This document shows positions 1 to 7,372 of a DNA stretch of 24,522 nucleotides, piece after piece. The stretch is from an uncultured Sutterella sp. (lineage in GTDB: Bacteria; Pseudomonadota; Gammaproteobacteria; Burkholderiales; Burkholderiaceae_F). The translations under genes were made by a program, and so were the position numbers. The notes under the pieces are model-generated. The model did no database searches. It saw nothing but the letters and a program-made list of their open reading frames with translations, and was not told the DNA's origin. Every line of letters starts with the position of its first letter. Positions within the stretch are counted from its first letter, which is position 1. The stretch spans positions 1-24,522 of the forward strand of contig CAAEPH010000026.1 of assembly GCA_900757865.1 (NCBI GenBank), read 5' to 3'.

Positions 1-96
1 CTCTGAAACACGCAGAAAGACGGGCTTTTGAAGGCTTAATGACGCTTGATTTGACCTTAATCAGTGCTAATATGAATCAGCTAACAGGGAGTTTGG

Positions 97-132
97 GCTC
101 TAGCGCAATGCACTGCGTTAGGGGCTTTTCTT
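97..132 (+). terminator. Terminator-like hairpin at left edge
   Basis: Bases 97-107 pair with 114-125 (about 11 bp with one bulged G and some G-T pairs), and TTTTCTT follows at 126-132. It would end a plus-strand transcript whose gene lies left of the window. Bases 1-96 show no convincing coding frame. Confidence 0.45.
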
Positions 133-158
133 ATTGTACGAGGTTGTTCTCAGGAAAA

Positions 159-196
159 CCTGCTTAAACCTTCTCTCTCGAAAAGGCTTAAGCAGG
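159..196. repeat. Inverted repeat (stem-loop), 14-bp arms
   Basis: The arms at 159-172 (beginning CCTGCTTAA) and 183-196 (ending TTAAGCAGG) pair with a single A/C mismatch around a 10-base loop. A second small stem, GCCTCCT with AGGAGGC, follows at about 195-222. There is no T-run, so a terminator role is doubtful. Both stems lie just left of the helicase remnant. Confidence 0.4.
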
Positions 197-317
197 CCTC
201 CTCCAAGTTGTACTGAAGGAGGCGCATGTCAGAACTGCCCCTTGATCTGCTGTGCGACCGAGCGGATGTCAGGCGCAACCGTGGGCGGTAGAACCAACGT
301 GTACTTCTGGTCCGTGA

Positions 318-745
318 ACAGGCGATCTCATCGTGGTGCTGTTTGATCATATCCCCAGCGGATATACAAGCCACCTTGAAGATGTCTTGCCTGATTTATT
401 GCAACGCGCGTATCACATTTTGCACTGTCCTCAACACTGCAACACGGTCTGTGGTGCCTGTTTATTGACGTTTGATACTCGGCATCAAGCTCAGGAACTC
501 GATAGACACGATGCTCTAGCCGTTCTCAATGAAACGTGTTTACAGAATTTGTCCCAGTAGACGATCATAAGCTCTGCGACAAATCAACGACTAATGCGAA
601 AACCGTTGCTCTGCTCCTAGAAAGTGCAACCCTTTCTGGAAGCTTGAACGGAAACACCCTTTTCGGCCTGATTTCTAAACACCCAAAGGGTGAAAGCCCT
701 GTCGAGCCTTCCCCCTTGGCTATCTATCAAACGTTAATCGAATAA
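318..745 (+). pseudogene. Remnant of a DUF1998-type helicase C-terminus
   Basis: The frame at 321-560 encodes a stretch beginning GDLIVVLFDHIPSGYTSHLE. It continues into a cysteine cluster (HCPQHC then CGACL) and an LDRHDAL motif. This pattern resembles the DUF1998/MZB zinc-binding tail of large DEAD/DEAH helicases, such as YprA/MrfA relatives and DISARM DrmB-like proteins. There is an in-frame stop just upstream at 315 and another at 558. A second open frame at 536-745 may continue the gene after a frameshift, but I do not recognise its sequence. No helicase motor domain is present. I read this as a decayed fragment, and which helicase family it came from cannot be told from this piece. Confidence 0.5.
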
Positions 746-1420
746 TTAATGGACACGGTAGCGAAGCCACACCGCCCCATCACCATAGGGCTGCACACTG
801 CCAAGCATCAGTGGCGTGACATTTTTCTCTGCGGAGAACCCGTCGAAAACACCGAGCATACCCACTCGTCCGTCAATCCCTGGGCCTATCACCAGGCTCA
901 CTTCGTCCAAGAGTCCCGCTTCCAAAAACCCTGCGTTGATACGTGAACCACCAAGAACGGTCATGCGTTCAACACCAAACGTCTCAGCCAGAACCTAGCA
1001 AGCTTTTTGAAGGTCGATGTGATCTTTCCCACAGACGATCCACGAAATGTTTTGTTTATCCAGATACGCCAGGTAGGCTTTGCTCACCTGTTCACTCGTC
1101 ACGATGATCAACGGCGCCTCGGTCAAATCCTCATCTCAGAGCAGCGTGCCGTGTGTATCCACAACAACGGTATAGCCCTTGGCCGTGACTTTTCTCAACA
1201 CACCTTCTTTCCCAAAGAGTTCTGTGTCGTCACTTTCAAAGTGACCAGGCAAGGCCATCTCCAACTCGGCCGTCACGCGACCGCTTACGGAGGTGGGCGC
1301 ATTTAATTGGGCGAGCGCGTCGTAGTACTCCTTGGTGCCTTGGAGTTGTTCGGTCATCGCACAATCGATGCGTCCATCCACGGACGACATCATGTGGCAA
1401 ACAATATAAGGTTTTGTCAT
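746..1420 (-). pseudogene. RibD_C/DHFR-like reductase, two nonsense mutations
   Basis: The frame reads from MTKPYIVCHMMSSVDGRID (ATG at 1420) to a TAA at 746-748. It covers about 225 codons, the usual size of a RibD C-terminal-domain (dihydrofolate-reductase-like) protein. Family features visible are the N-terminal SSVDGRID segment and the C-terminal stretch VLGGSRINAGFLEAGLLDEV followed by SLVIGPGIDGR. Two in-frame stops break it: TGA at 1136-1138 after GTLL and TAG at about 995-997 after QKAC. By comparison with the family these probably replaced TGG (W) and GAG (E) by single-base changes. The frame is otherwise intact, so the loss looks recent. The intact parent would be a NADPH-dependent reductase of unknown substrate. 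It lies back-to-back with a truncated merR-type gene. Confidence 0.8.
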
Positions 1421-1450
1421 TTCACTGTCTCTATTCAACAAACACAGAAA

Positions 1451-1771
1451 GACCTGGCCACGCTTCGCATCATTAACTGCCTCAAAAAGACAGGCATGCC
1501 CATTAAGGAGATCAAGCAGTTTAGCGCCTGGCTTCAAAAAGGTGACGCAAGTCTCCAACAGCGCTATGAGATGTTCTTAGACCGAAAGCGAGAGGTCGAA
1601 AAGCAGATTGCGGATCTACACAACGTGTTGGAGGTGATTAACTTCAAGTGCTGGTATTACGAAACAGCGATTGCGGCAGGCACCGAAAAAATCCATACTC
1701 AAAATCAACCGTTTCCTGATGATTTGTGTCTGGACAAATGGCACAAAAACGAAAAACGCCTTGTGAAATGA
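1451..1771 (+). pseudogene. MerR-family regulator, N-terminal HTH lost
   Basis: From about 1451 the frame encodes DLATLRIINCLKKTGMPIKE and then a long helix with RYEMFLDRKREVEKQIADLH, ending KCWYYETAIAAGTEKIH. This is the second half of the DNA-binding domain and the coiled-coil dimerisation helix of MerR-type regulators that usually begin with a winged HTH of about 50 residues. That N-terminal part is absent. The frame upstream reads into sequence antisense to the reductase pseudogene and shows no HTH. MerR genes often sit divergently from the reductase they control, and here the intergenic region plus the 5' end of the regulator seem to have been deleted, leaving only 30 bp. A truncated protein could still be made from an upstream ATG at 1307, but it would not bind DNA normally. 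Confidence 0.75.
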
Positions 1772-1799
1772 CGTCCTTTGTCCCCTCTTTATGCGACAA

Positions 1800-1826
1800 C
1801 AACCTTTGGCTTTATACCAAAGGTTG
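1800..1826 (-). terminator. Hairpin ending the envelope operon
   Basis: CAACCTTTGG (1800-1809) and CCAAAGGTTG (1817-1826) form a perfect 10-bp stem with a 7-base loop. It sits 21 bp past the stop of the LpoB-like gene, in the space convergent with the merR remnant. The T-run is weak (GTTGTTGTCG on the minus strand), so termination may be imperfect. Confidence 0.55.
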
Positions 1827-1847
1827 CTGACGTGGTGAGGTGTTGGT

Positions 1848-2393
1848 TTAGCGGCTCTTAAAGAGCGAAAGGTCATCAGACCACTGACCTACTAACTCAC
1901 CTTCGAGGTTAAAGAGCTTGATCTTCATGGTGTAATCCACGAGCTTTTGACCATCGGGAGCGCGACTGACAATATCGGTGATTTCGGACTTCATAATGTA
2001 GTCAAAGCTCGTTGCCGACTTATCCATCACACGCACTGCGCCCGAATTAAAGAGCACTTCCTGAATGCGATCATGGATGTCCTGAATACGCAAGTTTTCA
2101 TCGTGCGTATTCTGACGAAGCTCACCTACCACGATACGGGGTTTTTTCTTCGCTTTCGCAATCGCGGGCGACGTAAGCATCTTGTTAGTCAAGTTTTCGG
2201 CAAACGCAATGATGTCTGAGAGCGTCACCTTCGTGTCAAGCTTAATGCGCTCGGAACTATCTACAATCGAGACCGTTTGCGTATGTCCCGTGGAGGTGGC
2301 CACGGGCATACCAATGTATTGGGTGGTTTCGCAACCCGTTAACAGTGTCAGCGCGCAGGCGCACGAGACGGCTAGTATCGTTTTCTTCATCAT
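1848..2393 (-). CDS. LpoB-like outer-membrane lipoprotein
   Basis: The 181-aa product has a type II signal peptide with lipobox LLTGC and cysteine near residue 21. The body (SDIIAFAENLTNKML, then KPRIVVGELRQNTHDENLRI and IHDRIQEVLFNSGAVRVMDK) matches the LpoB/PSB family, in which E. coli LpoB is an outer-membrane activator of the peptidoglycan synthase PBP1b. The start is supported by AGGAG six bases upstream. E. coli LpoB has about 213 aa and a long proline-rich linker that crosses the peptidoglycan. Here the segment between Cys and the folded domain is short and not proline-rich, so the reach or target may differ. It is last in a six-gene operon, 12 bp after the YcfL-like gene, the same pairing seen at ycfL-lpoB in E. 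coli. The family call is strong and PBP activation is inferred. Confidence 0.85.
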   Translation of the reverse strand: MMKKTILAVSCACALTLLTGCETTQYIGMPVATSTGHTQTVSIVDSSERIKLDTKVTLSDIIAFAENLTNKMLTSPAIAKAKKKPRIVVGELRQNTHDENLRIQDIHDRIQEVLFNSGAVRVMDKSATSFDYIMKSEITDIVSRAPDGQKLVDYTMKIKLFNLEGELVGQWSDDLSLFKSR

Positions 2394-2405
2394 GGTGCTC
2401 CTACT

Positions 2406-2951
2406 CTACGGATTCACTTCCATTTTGCCCGAGGATAAACGGGCGTTATAGTCATCGATCACTTGACGTTCAATGCGCATCTTTTCCATGGGATCGGGTG
2501 TGGGCACGTAAATTTCCACGTTGCTCGGGAAGCGCACCGTCAGTTTGACAGCCTTGGCTTCCACCGACTTACCAATCGCAGACAAAGGTTTCGCTTCCAT
2601 ACCCGAGAGCGTGGTCTGTAACCAAGGGGCACTGGTGGGCAAGGGTGCCCCATCGGCGTCAAGCCACTGCACTTTGTATTCGATGGGGAACTTCGTTTGG
2701 GTAAAGTTCACCGCATGGAACACCAGTTTCGGGAAGACACCCGATTTCGTGAGTCGCACGTTCATAACCTTCATGACCACGGCCACGGGTTCGCTGCTAT
2801 AGGTAATTTCGACATTAGGGACCGAACGATCCACAAGCTGCACAGGGGCTTTCACTTCCGGCACCGGTTCATTCTGGAGCGGTTGATCCGTTGCACAGCC
2901 CGCTAACAAAGCCGCAGAGAGGGCAATCAAAAGAGGGACGGATTTTTTCAT
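2406..2951 (-). CDS. YcfL-like (DUF1425) periplasmic lipoprotein
   Basis: The product has 181 aa with lipobox ALLAGC (Cys about residue 19). A short proline-containing linker (residues about 24-40) is followed by a beta-rich domain containing SGVFPKLVFHAVNFTQTKFP and YKVQWLDADGAPL, and near the end VEIYVPTPDPMEKMR. The linkage between the VQWLDADG-type strand and the preceding strands is typical of the YcfL/DUF1425 family, whose molecular role is unknown. It is longer than E. coli YcfL (about 125 aa). The start follows AAGGA by 11 bases. It lies between the large lipoprotein gene (31-bp gap) and the LpoB-like gene (12-bp gap), as expected from the conserved ycfL-lpoB arrangement. It probably acts with the LpoB-like protein at the outer membrane. 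Confidence 0.75.
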   Translation of the reverse strand: MKKSVPLLIALSAALLAGCATDQPLQNEPVPEVKAPVQLVDRSVPNVEITYSSEPVAVVMKVMNVRLTKSGVFPKLVFHAVNFTQTKFPIEYKVQWLDADGAPLPTSAPWLQTTLSGMEAKPLSAIGKSVEAKAVKLTVRFPSNVEIYVPTPDPMEKMRIERQVIDDYNARLSSGKMEVNP

Positions 2952-2982
2952 AACCGTTTTAATCCTTTATTTCGAGAAAAAA

Positions 2983-4569
2983 TTATTTCACCCAAGAGAA
3001 GGGGTTGGCATACGCTTTGAGATGTTGGTTGTAGGAAACCGCATACACCACTGTGGGACCATCTTTAGCCAACGAGATGTCTTCCGTAGCCACGACACCA
3101 CCATTTTGGTCATAGGTTTTGAGTGTGAGGCTCTGTAAGTTCTTAGGCACTGCTAACCGCGCAACGTAGACCTGATTAGGCAACGTCAGCCAAGAGCGGG
3201 TATCGGGATGTTGAATCTTTTGCATCAGCCCCGTGCCCAAGTTCCCCAAGAGCGCTCCACCGGTTAACGAGCGAACATAGGCCAACATCGTCATACCAAG
3301 ACGCATGGGCATACGATCCGCCTCGTCACGCAAAATCAAAGATTCCATTTTGGTGAGGCTCGAGAGATCGCGTTTTTGCCCCTTCATGAGCACACGAACG
3401 CGTGCCACGTTGGTGGGAACGGGTTGAGCGGCCGAGAAATTAACGGCCAATTTCAGTGGTTCTCCACCCGATTGCCTCTTGAGTTCAAACACTTTGGTCT
3501 CTTCGACCTGATAAGGGGCAAAGCCATCAAAAAGGAGCACCTGCACCATTTTTTGATTTTTTCGCAACCCCTTTTCCACCGTCCGCACAGCGTTTTTCGC
3601 ATCCGTGCAATCGGCGTTATTGTCGACCACCTTCTTATAGGCAATCTTGGCATTTTGACGCATCGTGGGATCATCAAAGCCGTCGATTTCGAGCATCATG
3701 GCGTTCAAGTAATCCGCAAACGGATTCACATAGGCCGAGCTCACGAGGGCCGCTTTAGCTTTCACTTCGCTGCTTTGGGTATCCACATCGGCTAACGTGG
3801 GGCCTTCTTTATCGCTCAAACTCTTCTCTTTAGCTTTTTGAGCGAGCTCCGCTTCGTTCGCTGCCAAGAGTTGCTGGAACTTTTCCCACTCCTCTTGCTG
3901 ACGATCGATGGCGCGACGCGTCACGTTATAGGCTTTGCGATCCCCCATCAACATGTAGCAAAGGGCCTTATAGTTGAGGAGCATCACTTTTTCATAGCCC
4001 CGCAACTCATAGTTGGCCAATTCTTCACTGCCCGTGAGCATAGAGAGGCCCAATTTGCCAAATTTGCTCGTCTTGGCACTAACGTCTGGGGCGTCTTCCG
4101 TGAGGCCTAGCTTTTCTTCGGCCGCATCAAAATAAAAGAGCGCCCGCTTAAAGTCACCCAAATTGAGCGTCAACAAACCTCGCTCAATGAGCGAGAGTTC
4201 ACTCTGGCCCTTCACGAGGCGTTCATACTCTTCTTCATCCGTCAGTGCTTCCTTGGCGGGCTCGACCTCCGTGGCTTGAACGCTCTCCTTCGTCTCAGTC
4301 CCTGAAGCGACCGCTGTATCGCCAGTGTTGACCTCTTTCACCTCACGCATCGCATTTTGCTGCAACGTTGTACGCAGCGCATCCCATTCCCCCGCGAGCA
4401 ACATTTGCCGAGCGGGTTCATAGGACTGAGCATAGGTCATGGTCGCTTCGTCTTTGGTAAACCCCAGTTTGTCGCTATGGGTCGCACAGCCCGTGAGTAA
4501 ACTCACGCCTAAAAGAGCTAACATGGCGATTGCAACTGGTTTGAAACGAAATTGGTCCTGCTTCTCCAT
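2983..4569 (-). CDS. Large COG3014-like lipoprotein with helical repeats
   Basis: The product has 528 aa from ATG 4569, chosen because GGAGAG lies 8 bases upstream. A possible TTG at 4587 overlaps that Shine-Dalgarno sequence. The N-terminus is a lipoprotein signal with LLTGC (Cys28). The middle (residues about 40-330) is mostly helical and TPR-like: repeated patterns such as LLTLNLGDFKRALFYFDAAE and YKALCYMLMGDRKAYNVTRR, with an acidic low-complexity insert at about 70-100. The C-terminal 180 residues are beta-rich (VQVLLFDGFAPYQVEETKVF, RVRVLMKGQKRDL). The overall plan fits an uncharacterised lipoprotein family that often neighbours lpoB and ycfL (I believe COG3014). An 87-bp gap with a hairpin separates it from the upstream gene. 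A scaffold in the envelope complex is inferred; no enzymatic motif is seen. Confidence 0.75.
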   Translation of the reverse strand: MEKQDQFRFKPVAIAMLALLGVSLLTGCATHSDKLGFTKDEATMTYAQSYEPARQMLLAGEWDALRTTLQQNAMREVKEVNTGDTAVASGTETKESVQATEVEPAKEALTDEEEYERLVKGQSELSLIERGLLTLNLGDFKRALFYFDAAEEKLGLTEDAPDVSAKTSKFGKLGLSMLTGSEELANYELRGYEKVMLLNYKALCYMLMGDRKAYNVTRRAIDRQQEEWEKFQQLLAANEAELAQKAKEKSLSDKEGPTLADVDTQSSEVKAKAALVSSAYVNPFADYLNAMMLEIDGFDDPTMRQNAKIAYKKVVDNNADCTDAKNAVRTVEKGLRKNQKMVQVLLFDGFAPYQVEETKVFELKRQSGGEPLKLAVNFSAAQPVPTNVARVRVLMKGQKRDLSSLTKMESLILRDEADRMPMRLGMTMLAYVRSLTGGALLGNLGTGLMQKIQHPDTRSWLTLPNQVYVARLAVPKNLQSLTLKTYDQNGGVVATEDISLAKDGPTVVYAVSYNQHLKAYANPFSWVK

Positions 4570-4604
4570 TCTTTTTCTCTCCAGCAAACAAAATGTTCTC
4601 TGCC

Positions 4605-4635
4605 CAGGCGTCCTCCCTCAACAGTAAGATGCCTG
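4605..4635 (-). other. Intercistronic hairpin in envelope operon
   Basis: GATGCCTG (4628-4635) and CAGGCGTC (4605-4612) pair over 8 bp with one G-T wobble and a 15-base loop. It lies in the only long gap (87 bp) of the operon. No T-run follows on the minus strand, so it may affect mRNA stability or partial read-through rather than end transcription. Confidence 0.35.
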
Positions 4636-4656
4636 AGCTTCCAATCGTCACACGAT

Positions 4657-6093
4657 CTAGAACACGTCCACAGCACTCTTGACGGTACTTTCGCGAGACG
4701 AGGTGCCTAAATCGACGGGTTGCTGAGGTGTCGCTTTAGGGGCAGCCGGCTTTGGGCCCTCCTGAATCGTTTTGGCGTACTCAATATCGCTAAAACTGTA
4801 GGCGAGCACCACTCCCACCAATTCGGCTCCCGAATCGAGCTTGGTTTGCCACTCGCGCACGGTCCGCAACCCCGTCAGTCGCGCTTGAGTTTTCGCGACA
4901 TTTCGTTCATCGACCATGTCGATAAGGGTTTGGTTCATACGATCCGTGATCGAGCCATCTTTGCCCGAGAGCACCGCGTTAAGTTCTGTCTTTTTGCCTT
5001 GTTGCGTTTCCGTGTTGCCAGCAAAGGAGAGTGTCAAAAAGCGTGCAATTTGTGCGGAGGCTTCCGCTTGAGCTTGCTTACGTGCCATGTCGCGATAGCG
5101 TGCTTGTAAGCTTTGGGGACCCTGCGCTGGACTCCACATGGCAAAGGACACAATCACGGAGCCTTTCTCGTCCACCAAGAGGCGTGGGCCATACATATCT
5201 GCTAAAAGCTTTGCATCCGTCGGAATTTGTTCGGAAAGGGGTTGCCCCACGGCTTCAATAGCGGGTTTCTTTCCCTGTCGCAACGACTGCGCGATGCCTT
5301 CGATAGCAGGCGAATAGGCAATCACCACTCCAACATGAGAGCCCGCATCACTTTCGTGCACAAAGTTACCCACCACATTCACGCCCCCGAGCGCCATATG
5401 GGTGCGTTCCATCGTTTTGCTAATTAGTGCACTCTCAAAGAGTTTTTTCTTCTGATCGGGTGGCATGGCATCAAACTCACTCGGATCCACCCCCATGGTT
5501 TTAAGCCCCTGATCGAGTTTAGCCTGTGCGTACTTGCTCACCTTGGCCCACAGTGCTTCAAAATCCGTACGTCCTTGTCCGTCAGTCAACTTATCAAAGT
5601 CGCGTGCATCGGTACTCGAATCACTAAACGCACGTTGCAGGGTCTCGTTAGCGCTTTCGAGCACCATAAGACGCGAGAACTTATTGACGGCGTTCATGTA
5701 CGCTTCCGTGTAGGCGAGCGCCAATGCTTTACCGTAGTCGGCGTTCGTGCGGTTGACGTCCACGGGCGCCGAACCAAAGTAAAACGACTTGCCTTTCGCG
5801 TCGACTCCACTTTCTTGCCACCCATTTTTTTGCATAAATGCATGATACATCGCTTCAATGCACGCGTCGGGCGTACCGCAACGCTGAGGTTCTTCAACCT
5901 TCTTCGCGGGAGTGTTGGTGTCTTTGACCACCTCCACCGTCACCACTGCGGGCGCCGCGGGTTCCACCGCTGCTTCGGCTACCGTGGGAGCGGGTGACGC
6001 AACAGGAACTGTCACCACTTGTTGAGGCTCCGCCTGCACCAAGGGTGTAGCAAACAGCGTGGCTAAACTAAACGCTAAAACGGTTTTCTTCAT
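4657..6093 (-). CDS. Periplasmic protein with duplicated LPP20/FlgT_N-like unit
   Basis: The 478-aa product begins with a Sec signal peptide (MKKTVLAFSLATLF, cleavage likely after VQA) and an Ala/Pro/Val-rich linker (residues about 22-70). ATG 6093 is preferred over ATG 6102 because AAGGA is ideally spaced 8 bases before it. The folded part shows two related halves. Each has a helix rich in Ala and ending near a Leu/Phe strand (ALALAYTEAYMNAVNKFSRL; ARKQAQAEASAQIARFLTLS), and each ends with a closely similar strand (GVVIAYSPAIEGIAQ; GVVLAYSFSDIEYAK). This layout recalls LPP20/FlgP or FlgT N-terminal folds, which act in outer-membrane-associated rings. It may belong to a DUF6844-type family. 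No catalytic motif is visible, and the function is unknown beyond its place in the operon. Confidence 0.7.
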   Translation of the reverse strand: MKKTVLAFSLATLFATPLVQAEPQQVVTVPVASPAPTVAEAAVEPAAPAVVTVEVVKDTNTPAKKVEEPQRCGTPDACIEAMYHAFMQKNGWQESGVDAKGKSFYFGSAPVDVNRTNADYGKALALAYTEAYMNAVNKFSRLMVLESANETLQRAFSDSSTDARDFDKLTDGQGRTDFEALWAKVSKYAQAKLDQGLKTMGVDPSEFDAMPPDQKKKLFESALISKTMERTHMALGGVNVVGNFVHESDAGSHVGVVIAYSPAIEGIAQSLRQGKKPAIEAVGQPLSEQIPTDAKLLADMYGPRLLVDEKGSVIVSFAMWSPAQGPQSLQARYRDMARKQAQAEASAQIARFLTLSFAGNTETQQGKKTELNAVLSGKDGSITDRMNQTLIDMVDERNVAKTQARLTGLRTVREWQTKLDSGAELVGVVLAYSFSDIEYAKTIQEGPKPAAPKATPQQPVDLGTSSRESTVKSAVDVF

Positions 6094-6118
6094 CTCAATC
6101 ATCCTTCATCGTTGGTGT

Positions 6119-7354
6119 TTACCAGGCGGGCGTCATGGTCTTAGGCGCGGCCTTTTTCTGTTGTGCCCGCACGAGCGTCGGATCAAAACGCAAAATGTAT
6201 TCGCGCGGCGCCGCCCCCTCAAGATTCACATTGCTCTCTTTCACCTTGCCGTAAGCCAATTTCGGCGTGACACGCGTGATTTCCACAACACCCACGTCGA
6301 TTTCTTCACGTGCGGTCTTCTCGCCCGTATACGGGTCTTCCACCAGAGCGCCATACTTGACGAGACGGTAGGGCGTGCCCACCTTGAGTGTCGAACCCCC
6401 TTGCCCCAGAAGCACCGTATTGCGGTCTTTCTGGTAGGAGAGCACCATCACTGGATAGATAATGTCGGTGAGTGTCTCGGCAATTCCAGAGCCTATCTCA
6501 CGGCCTGCTTGACCGAGCTTATTGCCACCTTCGTTAAAGGTGAGATCACGCTCAGCGGTGTTCGCGGCCAATACTTGACCGCTCGAAGCGTCGATCACGC
6601 GCCAATTCACCACCACGCTCACGTGGTGTTGCCGCACCACGTCGTTGGTGTAAGGCACTTTCTTCGTTGTGACCGACTCTTGAAGATCTTCAATCTTGCC
6701 CGTCACGATGTAGTCGGTCCCTAACGAATTACCAATGCGTGCTCGTTCTTCGCTACGAACATCGTCACGCATGAGCCCTTCTAATTCACCGAGTCGTTCG
6801 CCCTGGAAGTCACGATCCAACACAGCAAAGTGGCGTGTGTTGGTGAGATACGTCACAAGCCCTTGATTTAACTGTCCCTGGAACTTCTGGCCATCTGCCC
6901 CCGACACACGGAACGGCAACACAGCGATGCGTACGCGCTCAGAGGCTTTATCGAGATCGAATTTGTTGATATCGACCTGCAACTTAGCTCGACATTCACC
7001 GTCCGCACAGCTCACATCGATCACTTGGTAGCTTTTCACAGCCCCTTGGGTTTTCGTCATAATCTGACGATCCACATCTTCTTTGAGTTCGGCTTGGGTT
7101 TTGGAGGTCTGTGAACCTTTCTCACCTTTCGTGGTGTTTTGCACTTGCGCCGACACACGAGAGGCGTCTCGCGCATCTAACGCTAAACCGTTCACACGCG
7201 CCACCGCTTCGGAGAGTGCAGACGTAATCGCTTTTTCTCGCGACGGGCCCACCCCTTCTGCATCCACCGTTACGGTGCGAATCCCAGCGGCCGTCGCCAC
7301 CAGGGAGGTAGCCGTGAGTAAACTCATAACGAGCCATTTTTTTAACGTCGGCAT
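6119..7354 (-). CDS. FlgT/CsgG-like periplasmic protein
   Basis: The product has 411 aa and a Sec signal (MPTLKKWLVMSLLTATSLVA, cleavage near ATA-AG). Residues about 25-130 resemble the FlgT N-terminal domain: VTVDAEGVGPSREKAITSAL, later TKTQGAVKSYQVIDV. Residues about 140-290 form a CsgG/TolB-N-like domain (RVRIAVLPFRVSG, RHFAVLDRDFQGERLGE, LGTDYIVTGKIEDL). The C-terminus (residues about 295-375) is a FlgT_C-type beta domain with LKVGTPYRLVKYGALVEDPY and TGEKTAREEIDVGVVEI. This three-domain order matches FlgT, a flagellar H-ring protein in Vibrio, but no flagellar gene is nearby and no lipobox is present. GAGGAG lies 9 bases before the start. It is the second gene of the operon, 18 bp after the CsgG-like gene. 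A ring or channel-associated role is inferred. Confidence 0.8.
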   Translation of the reverse strand: MPTLKKWLVMSLLTATSLVATAAGIRTVTVDAEGVGPSREKAITSALSEAVARVNGLALDARDASRVSAQVQNTTKGEKGSQTSKTQAELKEDVDRQIMTKTQGAVKSYQVIDVSCADGECRAKLQVDINKFDLDKASERVRIAVLPFRVSGADGQKFQGQLNQGLVTYLTNTRHFAVLDRDFQGERLGELEGLMRDDVRSEERARIGNSLGTDYIVTGKIEDLQESVTTKKVPYTNDVVRQHHVSVVVNWRVIDASSGQVLAANTAERDLTFNEGGNKLGQAGREIGSGIAETLTDIIYPVMVLSYQKDRNTVLLGQGGSTLKVGTPYRLVKYGALVEDPYTGEKTAREEIDVGVVEITRVTPKLAYGKVKESNVNLEGAAPREYILRFDPTLVRAQQKKAAPKTMTPAW

Positions 7355-7372
7355 GACGATTTTCTCCTCAGC

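Noticed and set aside
746..1420. Stop-codon recoding (selenocysteine or pyrrolysine) in the reductase
   Set aside because: One TGA and one TAG in the same gene at positions where the family has ordinary residues, with a truncated neighbour, fit decay better.
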